Source of the DNA: Bacteroidales bacterium
GTDB taxonomy: Bacteria > Bacteroidota > Bacteroidia > Bacteroidales > P3
Assembly: GCA_017429685.1 (NCBI GenBank)
Contig: JAFROL010000003.1
Location: 1 to 45,752, forward strand
Length of the DNA: 45,752 bases
Direction of reading: 5' to 3'
The notes under the pieces are model-generated. The model searched no databases. It was not told the DNA's origin and saw nothing but the letters and a program-made list of their open reading frames with translations. Every line of letters starts with the position of its first letter. Positions within the stretch are counted from its first letter, which is position 1. The translations under genes were made by a program, and so were the position numbers. Below are positions 1-7,328 of this stretch, one piece after another.

Positions 1-160
1 ATTATTTTAGTTTAACAGCAATTACCAGCAATTGAACAGCAATTATCAGCAATATTTTTTATAAACTGCAACATAATAATTATCAGCAATTCGCTCGCGA
101 TGCGAGCGGAAAATCTACAAGATTTACAAGATTTCGCTCGCGACGCGAGCAGGAGAACAA
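1..160. repeat. Repeat-rich intergenic DNA with two small hairpins
   Basis: No gene is seen. The first 90 bases repeat the motif CAGCAATTA(C/T) with variations. Two small hairpins follow, CGCTCGC-GAT-GCGAGCG at 92-108 and CGCTCGC-GAC-GCGAGC at 135-150. They are separated by a run containing two copies of acaagattt. The function is unknown. It adjoins the larger hairpin at 164-245. Confidence 0.6.
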
Positions 161-163
161 AAC

Positions 164-245
164 GAGCGGAAAGCGGAAAGCGGAAAACGGAGAACTATGC
201 TGACGCGGCAGCCGCTTTCCGCTTTCCGCTTTCCGTTTTCCGCTC
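164..245. repeat. Large hairpin repeat, copy 1 (GGAAAGC-type arms)
   Basis: Two arms of about 32 bases built from iterated (G)CGGAAAG units are nearly perfect reverse complements; only the position of an AAAAC variant unit differs. Between them lies the sequence TGC-TGACGCG-GCA (198-210), also found at 5328-5340 (as TAC/GTA) and 45711-45723. A further arm-like run (CTCTCCGCTTTCCGC) follows to about 265. It is non-coding and belongs to the same family as the copies at 5258-5375 and 45630-45752. Confidence 0.75.
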
Positions 246-264
246 CCTTCTCTCCGCTTTCCGC

Positions 265-345
265 TTCCTTCGCCTTTTGGCATAGTTTTCGGAGGCAGTT
301 CTTATATCGTTCTTATATCGCGGATATAAGAACGATATAAGAACT
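265..345. repeat. Palindrome module of composite repeat, left copy
   Basis: A short segment with TTCGCCTTTTGGCATA (inner palindrome GCC-TTTT-GGC) is followed by a perfect inverted repeat at 297-345. Its arms are 22 bases each with a 5-base centre CGCGG. Each arm contains a direct duplication of TTCTTATAT. The same module occurs in inverted order at 45562-45640, so the two window ends carry copies of one composite element. Confidence 0.8.
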
Positions 346-371
346 GAATAAAAAAGGTGTGCAAAATGGCG

Positions 372-402
372 GCCGTGGTCGCACAGGGATGCCGACCACG
401 GC
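372..402 (-). terminator. Probable transcription terminator of sodB
   Basis: A perfect 10-base-pair stem, GCCGTGGTCG with CGACCACGGC, has an 11-base loop. It begins 42 bases after the sodB stop on the minus strand. The downstream sequence is only moderately U-rich (CATTTT, then a T run after 15 bases), so termination efficiency is uncertain. A GC palindrome (407-418) lies between the stop codon and this stem. Confidence 0.55.
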
Positions 403-444
403 GCCGCCCGCCGGCGGGGGACGGGAAGAGGTTTTGGCTGTGTC

Positions 445-1035
445 CTATAGACGGCTTTCGACCACCTGCCAGTCGACCTTGGGCCACAGGGCAGCGATAT
501 AGTCGGCACGGCGGTTCTGGTAGTCAAGATAGTAGGCGTGCTCCCAAACGTCGAAGGTCAGCAGGGGCGTAAGGCCATCGGTGACAGGGTTTTCGGCGTT
601 GCGCTGCTGTGTGATGACCAGGCGGCCCTCCTTGTCGGCGCTAAGCCACACCCATCCGCTGCCAAACAGGGTGGCACCTCGCTGGCTGAACTCCTTGCGG
701 AAGTCCTCGACCGAGCCGAAGCTGCTGACAATCATCGCCTCGAGGCGCGAGCTCATCGGATGCGGCTCGTTGGAGAACTGCTCGAAATACATCGTGTGGT
801 TCAGCACCTGTCCGGCGTTGTTGAAAAGTCCGCCCTGGCTGCGGCGCACCACCTCCTGCAGCGACAGGCCTTCGAGGCCGCTGCCGGGCAGCAGGTTGTT
901 GAGGTTGTCGACGTAAGCCTTGAGGTGCTTGCCGTGGTGGAAAGAAAGGGTCTCGCTGCTGACAGCATTGTCCAGGGCCCCGTAGGGCAGCGTCATCATC
1001 GCAAATTGGCCGTCCGTTGGCATAATGTCCTTCAT
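445..1035 (-). CDS. sodB: Superoxide dismutase (Fe/Mn family)
   Basis: The protein converts superoxide to hydrogen peroxide and oxygen in the cytoplasm. It is 196 residues, the usual length of the family. The four metal ligands are visible: His33 in FHHGKH, His80 in the LNHTMYF motif, and Asp162 and His166 in FDVWEHAYY. Family members in Bacteroidales often work with either iron or manganese, and the metal cannot be decided from sequence here. An alternative start lies at Met5 (1023); the longer form is kept because it is open with no competing signal. The gene is monocistronic and divergent from the S46 peptidase gene. It has a long leader (about 290 bases) holding three tandem 72-base repeats, and a promoter at 1330-1360. 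Confidence 0.95.
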   Translation of the reverse strand: MKDIMPTDGQFAMMTLPYGALDNAVSSETLSFHHGKHLKAYVDNLNNLLPGSGLEGLSLQEVVRRSQGGLFNNAGQVLNHTMYFEQFSNEPHPMSSRLEAMIVSSFGSVEDFRKEFSQRGATLFGSGWVWLSADKEGRLVITQQRNAENPVTDGLTPLLTFDVWEHAYYLDYQNRRADYIAALWPKVDWQVVESRL

Positions 1036-1075
1036 AATTGTAAGTATTTTATTGTTAAGTAATTGGTCAAATTTA

Positions 1076-1290
1076 TTTTACATATAATTATCATCTAATT
1101 AACCATTAATTTATGGATAATTCGTGGCAATTCGTGTTATAAAATATTTTTACATATAATTATCATCTAATTAACCATTAATTTATGGATAATTCGTGGC
1201 AATTCGTGTTATAAAATAATTTTACATATAATTATCATCTAATTAACCATAAATTTATGGATAATTCGTGGCAATTCGTGTTATAAAATA
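1076..1290. repeat. Three tandem 72-base repeats in the sodB leader
   Basis: Units begin at 1081, 1153 and 1225, exactly 72 bases apart, and differ by only a few bases (for example ATTAATTTATGG versus ATAAATTTATGG). Each unit ends with ATTCGTGGCAATTCGTGTTAT. The block lies between the proposed sodB promoter and its start codon, so it would be transcribed as 5' untranslated RNA. Related ATTCGTG motifs recur near 7340-7430. Confidence 0.9.
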
Positions 1291-1329
1291 TGTACATTAA
1301 TTCTGATTTGTAACTTAATATTTCGTTTG

Positions 1330-1360
1330 CAAAGATAGCAACATTTTCGCGAGTGGCAAA
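1330..1360 (-). promoter_or_regulatory. Promoter of sodB (Bacteroidota type)
   Basis: Read on the minus strand, TTTG (1357-1360) is followed by a 19-base spacer and TATCTTTG (1330-1337). This matches the Bacteroidota primary sigma consensus TTTG-N19-TAnnTTTG. Transcription would start near 1323, giving a leader of about 290 bases. It overlaps and diverges from the peptidase promoter region. Confidence 0.7.
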
Positions 1361-1366
1361 ATTTAT

Positions 1367-1397
1367 TTTGCCGTTTTTGCGGAATTGTGTACTTTTG
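1367..1397 (+). promoter_or_regulatory. Promoter of the S46 peptidase gene
   Basis: TTTG at 1367-1370, a 19-base spacer and TACTTTTG at 1390-1397 match the Bacteroidota promoter consensus exactly. The start codon at 1420 is 22 bases further on, so the leader is short. Confidence 0.75.
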
Positions 1398-1419
1398 CAA
1401 AAAAAATAAGGATAATAAT

Positions 1420-3618
1420 ATGAAGAAAATATTTATGTTTCTGTCGTTGGCAGCACTGACATTCAGTGCTTTGGCCGACGAGGGTATGTGGATTCCTATG
1501 CTCTTGGGCCGCAACGAGGCCGATATGCAGAAGGCCGGAATGCGCATCACCGCCAAGGATATCTACGACATCAACAAAGCCTGCCTGAAGGACGCCATAC
1601 TGCTCTTCAACCAGGGCTGCACGGGCGAATACGTCAGCGGCGAGGGCCTGTTCCTCACCAACCACCACTGCGGCTACAGCTACATCACGATGCACAGCAC
1701 CGTCGAGCACGACTATCTGACCAACGGTTTCTGGGCTATGAGCCGCGACCAGGAGATCCCCTGCCCCGGCCTGACGGCCACGCGCCTGGTGCGGATGGAG
1801 GACGTCACGGCGCAGGTGCTTGACGGCGTGGGCCCCGAAACGTCGGAGGGCGAACGCGCCACCATCGTCGAACGCAACATCAAGCGCATCACCGAACGCG
1901 CCGTCGAGGGCACGCACTACAAAGCCATCATCAAGCCTTTCTACTATGGCAACCAATATTTTATGTACATCAACGAGGTCTTTACCGATGTGCGCCTGGT
2001 GGGTGCCCCGCCGTCGAACATCGGCAAGTTCGGTGGCGACACCGACAACTGGATGTGGCCGCGCCACACGGGCGACTTCTCGATGTTCCGCGTCTATGCC
2101 GGCGCCGACAACAAGCCCGCCAGCTATTCGAAGGACAACCGCCCCTACAAGCCGCTGAAATTCCTCGAGATTTCGCTCGACGGCGTCAATGAGGGCGACT
2201 TCACCTTTGTTTTCGGATACCCCGGCACCACGCAGCGCTACGTCACCAGCGACGCCGTAGAACTGGCCGCCAATATCGAAAACCCCATCCGCATCGACCT
2301 GCGCACCATACGCCTGAAACACTACAACCACGCTATGAACCAGAGCCCCGCCCAGCGCCTGAAATATGCCTCGAAGGTGGCCTCGATTGCCAACGGATGG
2401 AAAAAATGGCAGGGCGAAACGCAGGGAATCAATCGCCTGAAGGGCGTCGAGCAGAAGCGCGAGTTCGAAAGCCGCTACCAGGAGTGGGCCAAGGATAAGC
2501 CGCAGTACTACAATGTTTTGCCGCAGATGCACGAGGCCTACGACCGTCTGCGTCCCATCGAGGTGGAGCTGACCTACTATAGCGAGGCCGTCCGCGCCAG
2601 CGACCTGATGCAGCGCGCCCAGGCCTACCGCCAGCTGGCACAGGAGGACGACGAAGTCAGCGCCGTGGGTGCTGTCAATAAGCTCAAGGAGGCCAACGAC
2701 AAGTATTTCAAGGATTTTGAGCAGCATACCGTCGTCGACCGCGCCATCTTTGTCGAGACGATGCTCTATATGTGGCAGGCCGGCTACGCCCCCTACCTCA
2801 ACACCAAGACCGGCGACCGCGCCTCGGTTCAGAAGCAGCTGGAAAAAATCTACGACGAGTCGCTGCTCAACAACGAGAAGAAGCTGCGCAGCTTCCTCGA
2901 CAGCTACACCGTCAAGAGCGGCAAGAAGCTGATGAAAGACCCCGCCGTGGCCCTTTTCGACCAGGCCTACACGCTGGCCTACGACCCGCAGAAGCTGGCC
3001 ACCTATCGCCGCGCATACGCCGACATACAGCGGCTGATGCGTACCTACGTCAAGGGTATGATGGAGATGCAGCCCGACGTCAACTTCTTCCCCGATGCCA
3101 ACCTGACGCTGCGCGTGGCATACGGCCACGTCGAGGGTTTCCGTCCGCGCGACGGCGTCTACTACAAGCCCTACAGCACCCTCGAAGGCATTATGCAGAA
3201 GGAGAACCCCGACATCTATGACTACGTCGTCGAGCCCAAGCTCAAGGAGCTCTATGCGCTGCGCGACTATGGCCGCTACGGCATAACCACGACCACCGTC
3301 GACTCGACCGTGATCGAAAACGGCAACGAAACCATCACCAACTACACGACCCACACCTCGAAGACGATGCCCGTGGGCTTCATCGCCACCAACCACACCA
3401 CCGGCGGCAACAGCGGCAGCCCCGTGCTCAACGCAGACGGCCGCCTGATTGGCCTGAATTTCGACCGCGTTTGGGAAGGCACGATGAGCGACCTGCTCTT
3501 CGACCCCGACTATTGCCGCAACATCACGCTCGACATTCGCTACTGCCTTTTCATCATCGACAAGTTTGCCGGTGCCGGCCACCTGGTCGACGAGATGACG
3601 CTGGTGTCGTCGAAGTAA
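1420..3618 (+). CDS. S46 family dipeptidyl-peptidase, DPP11-like
   Basis: This is an exported serine exopeptidase that releases dipeptides from the N-terminus of peptides in the periplasm. The protein is 732 residues, typical for S46. A signal peptide (MKKIFMFLSLAALTFSALA) covers residues 1-19. The likely catalytic triad is His83 (NHHCGY), Asp219 (RHTGDF) and Ser665 (GGNSGSP). Arg683 in NFDRVWEG lies 18 residues after the serine. In characterised family members, Arg here marks DPP11 (Asp/Glu at P1) and Gly marks DPP7, so an acidic-residue preference is inferred. The start at 1420 is chosen because it begins the signal peptide and follows AAGGA. Such enzymes supply dipeptides to amino-acid-fermenting Bacteroidales. 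Confidence 0.93.
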   Translation: MKKIFMFLSLAALTFSALADEGMWIPMLLGRNEADMQKAGMRITAKDIYDINKACLKDAILLFNQGCTGEYVSGEGLFLTNHHCGYSYITMHSTVEHDYLTNGFWAMSRDQEIPCPGLTATRLVRMEDVTAQVLDGVGPETSEGERATIVERNIKRITERAVEGTHYKAIIKPFYYGNQYFMYINEVFTDVRLVGAPPSNIGKFGGDTDNWMWPRHTGDFSMFRVYAGADNKPASYSKDNRPYKPLKFLEISLDGVNEGDFTFVFGYPGTTQRYVTSDAVELAANIENPIRIDLRTIRLKHYNHAMNQSPAQRLKYASKVASIANGWKKWQGETQGINRLKGVEQKREFESRYQEWAKDKPQYYNVLPQMHEAYDRLRPIEVELTYYSEAVRASDLMQRAQAYRQLAQEDDEVSAVGAVNKLKEANDKYFKDFEQHTVVDRAIFVETMLYMWQAGYAPYLNTKTGDRASVQKQLEKIYDESLLNNEKKLRSFLDSYTVKSGKKLMKDPAVALFDQAYTLAYDPQKLATYRRAYADIQRLMRTYVKGMMEMQPDVNFFPDANLTLRVAYGHVEGFRPRDGVYYKPYSTLEGIMQKENPDIYDYVVEPKLKELYALRDYGRYGITTTTVDSTVIENGNETITNYTTHTSKTMPVGFIATNHTTGGNSGSPVLNADGRLIGLNFDRVWEGTMSDLLFDPDYCRNITLDIRYCLFIIDKFAGAGHLVDEMTLVSSK

Positions 3619-3628
3619 ATTGTTGGCA

Positions 3629-4609
3629 ATGAACCTCTACATTGCTGCCTATAGGCTGCTGATGCCGCGCCGCTACCGCAACTATCTGCGTCGTGCCGAT
3701 GGCAACGTGGATATGGTGCGCGAGACGTTGCTGCACGGGACGTTCTATGAGGAATACGCCCTGTATGGCTTCGCCTCGAAAAGCGACGCCGAGCGTCGCC
3801 AGTACCTGACCGATGCTGTGCGCAACCACATCTGCCGCCGCATCAACAGCCGCCAAGGTCAGCGCGAGGTGGAGGACAAGTGGCTGTGCTACAACCGTTG
3901 CGGTGAATTTTACAAGAGGAAGGCTTTCCTTTTGCAGAGCCCTGCCGATGCCGAACGGATTGCTTCGCTTTATGGCCCTTCGGCTTCCAGCCAGCTTGTT
4001 GCCAAGCCTGCCGACGGCTGCGGTGGGCGTGGGGTGAGGCTGCTTGGGGCTGTCGATGCCTCTGGGCTCAGGCGTCAGCTGGAGAGTCTTTTGGCCGAAA
4101 ACAGGCGATGGATTGTCGAAGAACGGATTGTCCAAGGCGACGAGATGGCCCAATGGAATGCCGATGCAGTCAATACGGTCAGAATGAATACGATAACGCG
4201 TAGCGGCAAGGTGCTGCACTATACGCCGTTCATCCTTGTGGGGCGCAAGGGCAGCTTTGTCAACAACGGAGCGCAGGGAGGATTGTTCGCCTCGATCGAT
4301 GTCCGCAGCGGCACCATTATTACCGATGGTTTCGACGAGTCGGGGAACCGCTTTGCGGCGCATCCCGACAGCGGAATGACCTTCTGCGGCTGGCAAGTGC
4401 CCCGTTGGGACGAGGTGCTGTCGCTTACGGAGCGGATGGCGTTGCGATTTCCGGATGTCACCTACATAGGCTGGGATATGGCCTTGACCTCCGAGGGGTG
4501 GGTGTGCGTTGAAGCCAACAAGGGCGAGTTTGTGGCTCAGCAGACCACGCTGGGCCGCGGATTGCGAAGCGAATTCGAGACGCTTGTGGGCGTTGCAGAA
4601 AACAAATAA
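3629..4609 (+). CDS. ATP-grasp family protein, sugar-transfer associated type
   Basis: The 326-residue protein resembles the ATP-grasp proteins often found in polysaccharide biosynthesis loci (ATPgrasp_ST type). Visible signs are the glycine-rich loop GCGGRGVRLL, the strand motif WIVEERIVQGDEM, VNTVRMNTITR, the NNGAQGGLFASID segment, and the C-terminal metal-binding-like stretch WVCVEANKGEF. The family is thought to make an amide or ester bond using ATP; the substrate here is unknown. The ATG at 3629 is preferred over a TTG at 3620. It starts 10 bases after the peptidase stop, so the two may be cotranscribed. No glycosyltransferases adjoin it. Confidence 0.75.
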   Translation: MNLYIAAYRLLMPRRYRNYLRRADGNVDMVRETLLHGTFYEEYALYGFASKSDAERRQYLTDAVRNHICRRINSRQGQREVEDKWLCYNRCGEFYKRKAFLLQSPADAERIASLYGPSASSQLVAKPADGCGGRGVRLLGAVDASGLRRQLESLLAENRRWIVEERIVQGDEMAQWNADAVNTVRMNTITRSGKVLHYTPFILVGRKGSFVNNGAQGGLFASIDVRSGTIITDGFDESGNRFAAHPDSGMTFCGWQVPRWDEVLSLTERMALRFPDVTYIGWDMALTSEGWVCVEANKGEFVAQQTTLGRGLRSEFETLVGVAENK

Positions 4610-4681
4610 ACACAATCATAAATGGGAATATTCGATTTTCTGTTTCACAGAAAGAAAGAACAACAAGAGGAAGATACGACA

Positions 4682-5257
4682 ATGAAATATTTGATAGTGG
4701 GACTGGGCAACATCGGCGACGAATATGAGGGTACGCGCCACAACAGCGGCTTTATGGTGCTGGACCGCCTACTGAAGGCCTGCACGCGCGAGGGCGGCGA
4801 ACGGCCCACCTATGTGCTGGACCGCCACGCCTACCGCGCCGAGGTCAAAATGAAGGGCCGTACGCTGGTGCTGATACGTCCGACGACCTATATGAACCTG
4901 AGCGGCAAGGCAGTGCAGTACTGGATGCAGAAGGAGAAAGTGCCGCTGGAGAACCTGCTGGTCGTCGTCGATGACATAGCCCTGCCCGTGGGCAAGATAA
5001 GGATGAAAAAGCAGGGCTCGAACGGCGGCCACAACGGCCTGGCCAACATCGAGCAGCTGCTGCACACCGCCAACTACTGCCGCCTGCGCATCGGTGTGGG
5101 CAACAATTTCGGCCAGGGGCACCAGATCGACTACGTCCTGGGACGTTTCACCGACGAGGAGCTGACGCTGCTCGACCCCGCCCTCGACCGCGCTGTCCAG
5201 GCAGTCCAGGCTTTCGTCACCCTCGGCCCCGACCGCGCAATGAATATGTACAACTAG
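4682..5257 (+). CDS. pth: Peptidyl-tRNA hydrolase
   Basis: The enzyme cleaves peptidyl-tRNA that drops off ribosomes, recycling tRNA. From the start at 4682 it has 191 residues and aligns with the family: Asn10 in GLGNIGDEYEGTRHN, His20 (general base), Asp97 in VVVDDIALPVG, and GSNGGHNGL. This start is chosen by family alignment and an AAGAGGAAG ribosome-site-like run just before it. The frame stays open to an ATG at 4622, which would add a 20-residue charged leader (MGIFDFLFHRKK and on); that longer form cannot be excluded. A hairpin repeat begins immediately after the stop. Confidence 0.93.
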   Translation: MKYLIVGLGNIGDEYEGTRHNSGFMVLDRLLKACTREGGERPTYVLDRHAYRAEVKMKGRTLVLIRPTTYMNLSGKAVQYWMQKEKVPLENLLVVVDDIALPVGKIRMKKQGSNGGHNGLANIEQLLHTANYCRLRIGVGNNFGQGHQIDYVLGRFTDEELTLLDPALDRAVQAVQAFVTLGPDRAMNMYN

Positions 5258-5375
5258 AAAGCCGAAAGCGGAGATGTGAGAACGGAAAGCGGAGATGTGA
5301 GAACGGAGATGTGAGAACGGAGAACTATACTGACGCGGTAGCCAGTTCTCACTTCTCCGTTCTCACTTCTCCGTA
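5258..5375. repeat. Large hairpin repeat, copy 2 (GAACGGAGA-type arms)
   Basis: It lies directly after the pth stop. The left arm iterates GAACGGAGATGTGA-like units; the right arm (5343-5375) is complementary, with GAGAAGTGA-type units. The centre is TAC-TGACGCG-GTA (5328-5340). Compared with copies 1 and 3 (TGC...GCA), both partners of one pair have changed, G-C to A-T. The arms also contain two GGAAAGCGG units of the copy 1 type. It could act as a terminator for pth but has no T tract. Confidence 0.75.
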
Positions 5376-5424
5376 TAAAAAACAGGGCGGCACAATTTTT
5401 TACTTCTTTAGGCGTTTTGTTGAT

Positions 5425-6177
5425 ATGAGCAGTCTTTCTAAAAACCAACTCAAAGCCCTTGCAGCCTACCGCATACAAAAACGATGCGACGAAGAGGGCG
5501 TTTTTGTCGTAGAAGGCGAAAAGATGTGCCACGAAGCACTTGCATCGGAACATAAGATTTTAGTCATCTGCGCAACAGCCGACTATCTGGCTACCGCACC
5601 CAACGCCACCGTTGCTGGCGAAGTGTACGAAGTGTCGTCCGAGCAGCTGGAGCGCCTCAGCAGCCTGCGCACCCCTAACAAGGTGTGGATGCTGGTGGAA
5701 CGGAGAGCGGAAAGCGGAAAGCGGAAAACGGAAAGCGAGGGGCGGCTGACGCTGGCGCTGGATGGGCTGCAGGACCCCGGCAATATGGGGACCATTATGC
5801 GCACGGCCGACTGGTACGGCATACGCCACATCGTCTGCAGCCGCGACACTGTGTCGGTCTATAACCCCAAGGTGGTTCAGGCTACTATGGGTGCCATATT
5901 CAGGACTCGCGTCGAATATGTGGACCTTGCGGAATGGATTGACGAGGCGAACAAAAAAGGCATTGCCACCTACGGAGCTATGCTCGACGGGACGGACTAC
6001 CGCTCGGCCACGCTGCAAGGCCCGGCAGTACTGGTTGTCGGCAACGAGGGGCGTGGCATTTCGGCTCCCGTGGCTGCCCGTCTGCGCCAACGGCTGACAA
6101 TACCAAACGTTGGCGGCACCTGCGAGTCGCTCAACGCCGCCGTAGCGACGGCAATACTTGTCAGCAGATTTTTTTGA
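5425..6177 (+). CDS. TrmH/SpoU family RNA 2'-O-methyltransferase
   Basis: The 250-residue enzyme would methylate a ribose 2'-OH in rRNA or tRNA using S-adenosylmethionine. An N-terminal substrate-binding domain (about 1-90) precedes a SPOUT catalytic domain. Motif 1 is LDGLQDPGNMGTIMRTADW (112-130), then ATMGAIFR (153-160), motif 2 VVGNEGRGIS (204-213) and motif 3 IPNVGGTCESLNAAVA (226-241). The target is unknown; RlmB-like enzymes are closest in layout. Residues about 92-105 (ERRAESGKRKTESE) are encoded by GGAAAGC repeat DNA of the intergenic hairpin family, apparently inserted in frame in the interdomain linker. The start at 5425 excludes upstream residues encoded by the hairpin. Confidence 0.9.
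   Translation: MSSLSKNQLKALAAYRIQKRCDEEGVFVVEGEKMCHEALASEHKILVICATADYLATAPNATVAGEVYEVSSEQLERLSSLRTPNKVWMLVERRAESGKRKTESEGRLTLALDGLQDPGNMGTIMRTADWYGIRHIVCSRDTVSVYNPKVVQATMGAIFRTRVEYVDLAEWIDEANKKGIATYGAMLDGTDYRSATLQGPAVLVVGNEGRGISAPVAARLRQRLTIPNVGGTCESLNAAVATAILVSRFF
5698..5741 (+). repeat. Hairpin-family repeat arm inside the methyltransferase gene
   Basis: Iterated CGGAAAG units (GAGCGGAAAGCGGAAAGC and on) match the left arm of the hairpin at 164-195 almost base for base. Here only one arm is present, without the TGACGCG loop or the second arm. It keeps the reading frame and codes for a hydrophilic linker. Confidence 0.75.
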
Positions 6178-6190
6178 AAGGTGAGGATGT

Positions 6191-6240
6191 TTTAAGGGGA
6201 GTTAAGGGGAGATAAGGGAAGTTAAGGGAAGTTAAGGGAC
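6191..6240. repeat. Five tandem 10-base repeats
   Basis: Five consecutive 10-base units of the form GTTAAGGGGA or GTTAAGGGAA fill the gap between the convergent ends of the methyltransferase gene and hldD. No terminator hairpin is seen in this gap. Confidence 0.8.
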
Positions 6241-6255
6241 AATACATTTGGCTAA

Positions 6256-7239
6256 TCACAAATAGATGTCGTTGGTGGCGAGGAAGTTTTTTACATATAG
6301 TTCCACACCTTCGGGCACCGAAAGGAAAGGCGCATCGTAGCCCACGCCGCGCAGCTTCGTCAGATCCGCCTCGGTGAAATACTGGTACTGGTGGCGCACC
6401 GAGTCGGGCATTTCTATGTATTCTATAACAGGCTCTATGCCCATAGCACGCGCTATGCTTTGCGCCACAACATTATACGATGTGGCGTGGCCAGTGCCGA
6501 CGTTGAAAAGTCCTCGCACTTCGGGATGGTCGAGCATCCAGAGCATCACGCTGACGCAGTCGCCTACCCACACGAAATCGCGCCGCTGCTCGCCGTCGGC
6601 ACAGTCTTCGCGATAGGATTTGAAGAGGCGCACGCGCCCCGCGGTGCGGAACTGCTCGTAGAAATGGCGCATCACACTCATCTGTTGGCCTTTGTGATAC
6701 TCGTTAGGGCCATAGACATTGAAGAACTTCAGTCCCACGACCTGAGAGCCGTCTTCGGTGTAGCCTCCCGTGGAGGCTATATATTTGTCCACGGCGTTCT
6801 TGCTCCATCCGTAAGGGTTCAGGGGCCTGAGCGACGAGATGAAGTCTAACGCGTCGTTGTCGACAAAACCATTCGTGCCGTCGCCATAGGTGGCTGCCGA
6901 CGAGGCATATACCAGTGGAATGCTATTCTGGCGGCAGAACTCGTAAAGCCTAACCGTCAGCTGGAAATTGTTCTCGACAATGCGGTCCACATCGGTCTCG
7001 GTAGTCGACGAGATGGCGCCAAGATGAAGGACAGCCTTAATCTCCGAGCGGTGTTCTGCGACGAAGGCATCCATCTCGGCAGGAAAAACGAAGCGCAAAG
7101 CTCCGCGCTTGGCCACGTTGCGCCATTTGGCACCGTCGCCAAACGTGTCGACGGCAACGATGTCGCTAAAGCCTCTTTTCTCCATCTCGGCCAGCAGGCA
7201 AGAGCCTATGAATCCTGTGGCACCAGTTACGAGGTACAT
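6256..7239 (-). CDS. hldD: ADP-L-glycero-D-manno-heptose 6-epimerase
   Basis: The enzyme makes ADP-L-glycero-D-manno-heptose, the precursor of the heptose in lipopolysaccharide inner core. It is an extended short-chain dehydrogenase of 327 residues. The NAD(P)-binding motif TGATGFIG is at residues 5-12 and the catalytic YxxxK at Tyr143-Lys147 (YGWSK). Family-typical stretches include FFNVYGPNEYHKGQQMSV and QRRDFVWVGD. It stands alone between the convergent methyltransferase gene and a repeat-filled leader. No other heptose genes are in the window. Confidence 0.92.
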   Translation of the reverse strand: MYLVTGATGFIGSCLLAEMEKRGFSDIVAVDTFGDGAKWRNVAKRGALRFVFPAEMDAFVAEHRSEIKAVLHLGAISSTTETDVDRIVENNFQLTVRLYEFCRQNSIPLVYASSAATYGDGTNGFVDNDALDFISSLRPLNPYGWSKNAVDKYIASTGGYTEDGSQVVGLKFFNVYGPNEYHKGQQMSVMRHFYEQFRTAGRVRLFKSYREDCADGEQRRDFVWVGDCVSVMLWMLDHPEVRGLFNVGTGHATSYNVVAQSIARAMGIEPVIEYIEMPDSVRHQYQYFTEADLTKLRGVGYDAPFLSVPEGVELYVKNFLATNDIYL

Positions 7240-7245
7240 TCTTTT

Positions 7246-7293
7246 TTAGTGCGTTATTGCGTTAGTGTGTTATTGCGTTAGTGTGTTATTGCG
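7246..7293. repeat. Three tandem 16-base repeats upstream of hldD
   Basis: Three exact or near-exact units of TTAGTG(C/T)GTTATTGCG occur at 7246-7261, 7262-7277 and 7278-7293. They lie immediately upstream of the hldD start codon and cover its ribosome binding region. Confidence 0.85.
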
Positions 7294-7328
7294 GCAGGTA
7301 CTAACAAATTTACAAATCAACGAGTTAA

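Noticed and set aside
1-371. CRISPR array
   Set aside because: The repeats are short, contiguous and self-complementary, with no regular spacers and no cas genes.
195-527. Open frames on both strands through the first 500 bases
   Set aside because: They run through iterated hairpin repeats and the end of sodB. The low-complexity products (repeated ESGKR) reflect the DNA repeat, not a protein family.
1363-3582. 739-codon frame opposite the S46 peptidase gene
   Set aside because: It is the antisense shadow of a GC-rich gene; the plus-strand product has a signal peptide, a complete catalytic triad and family length.
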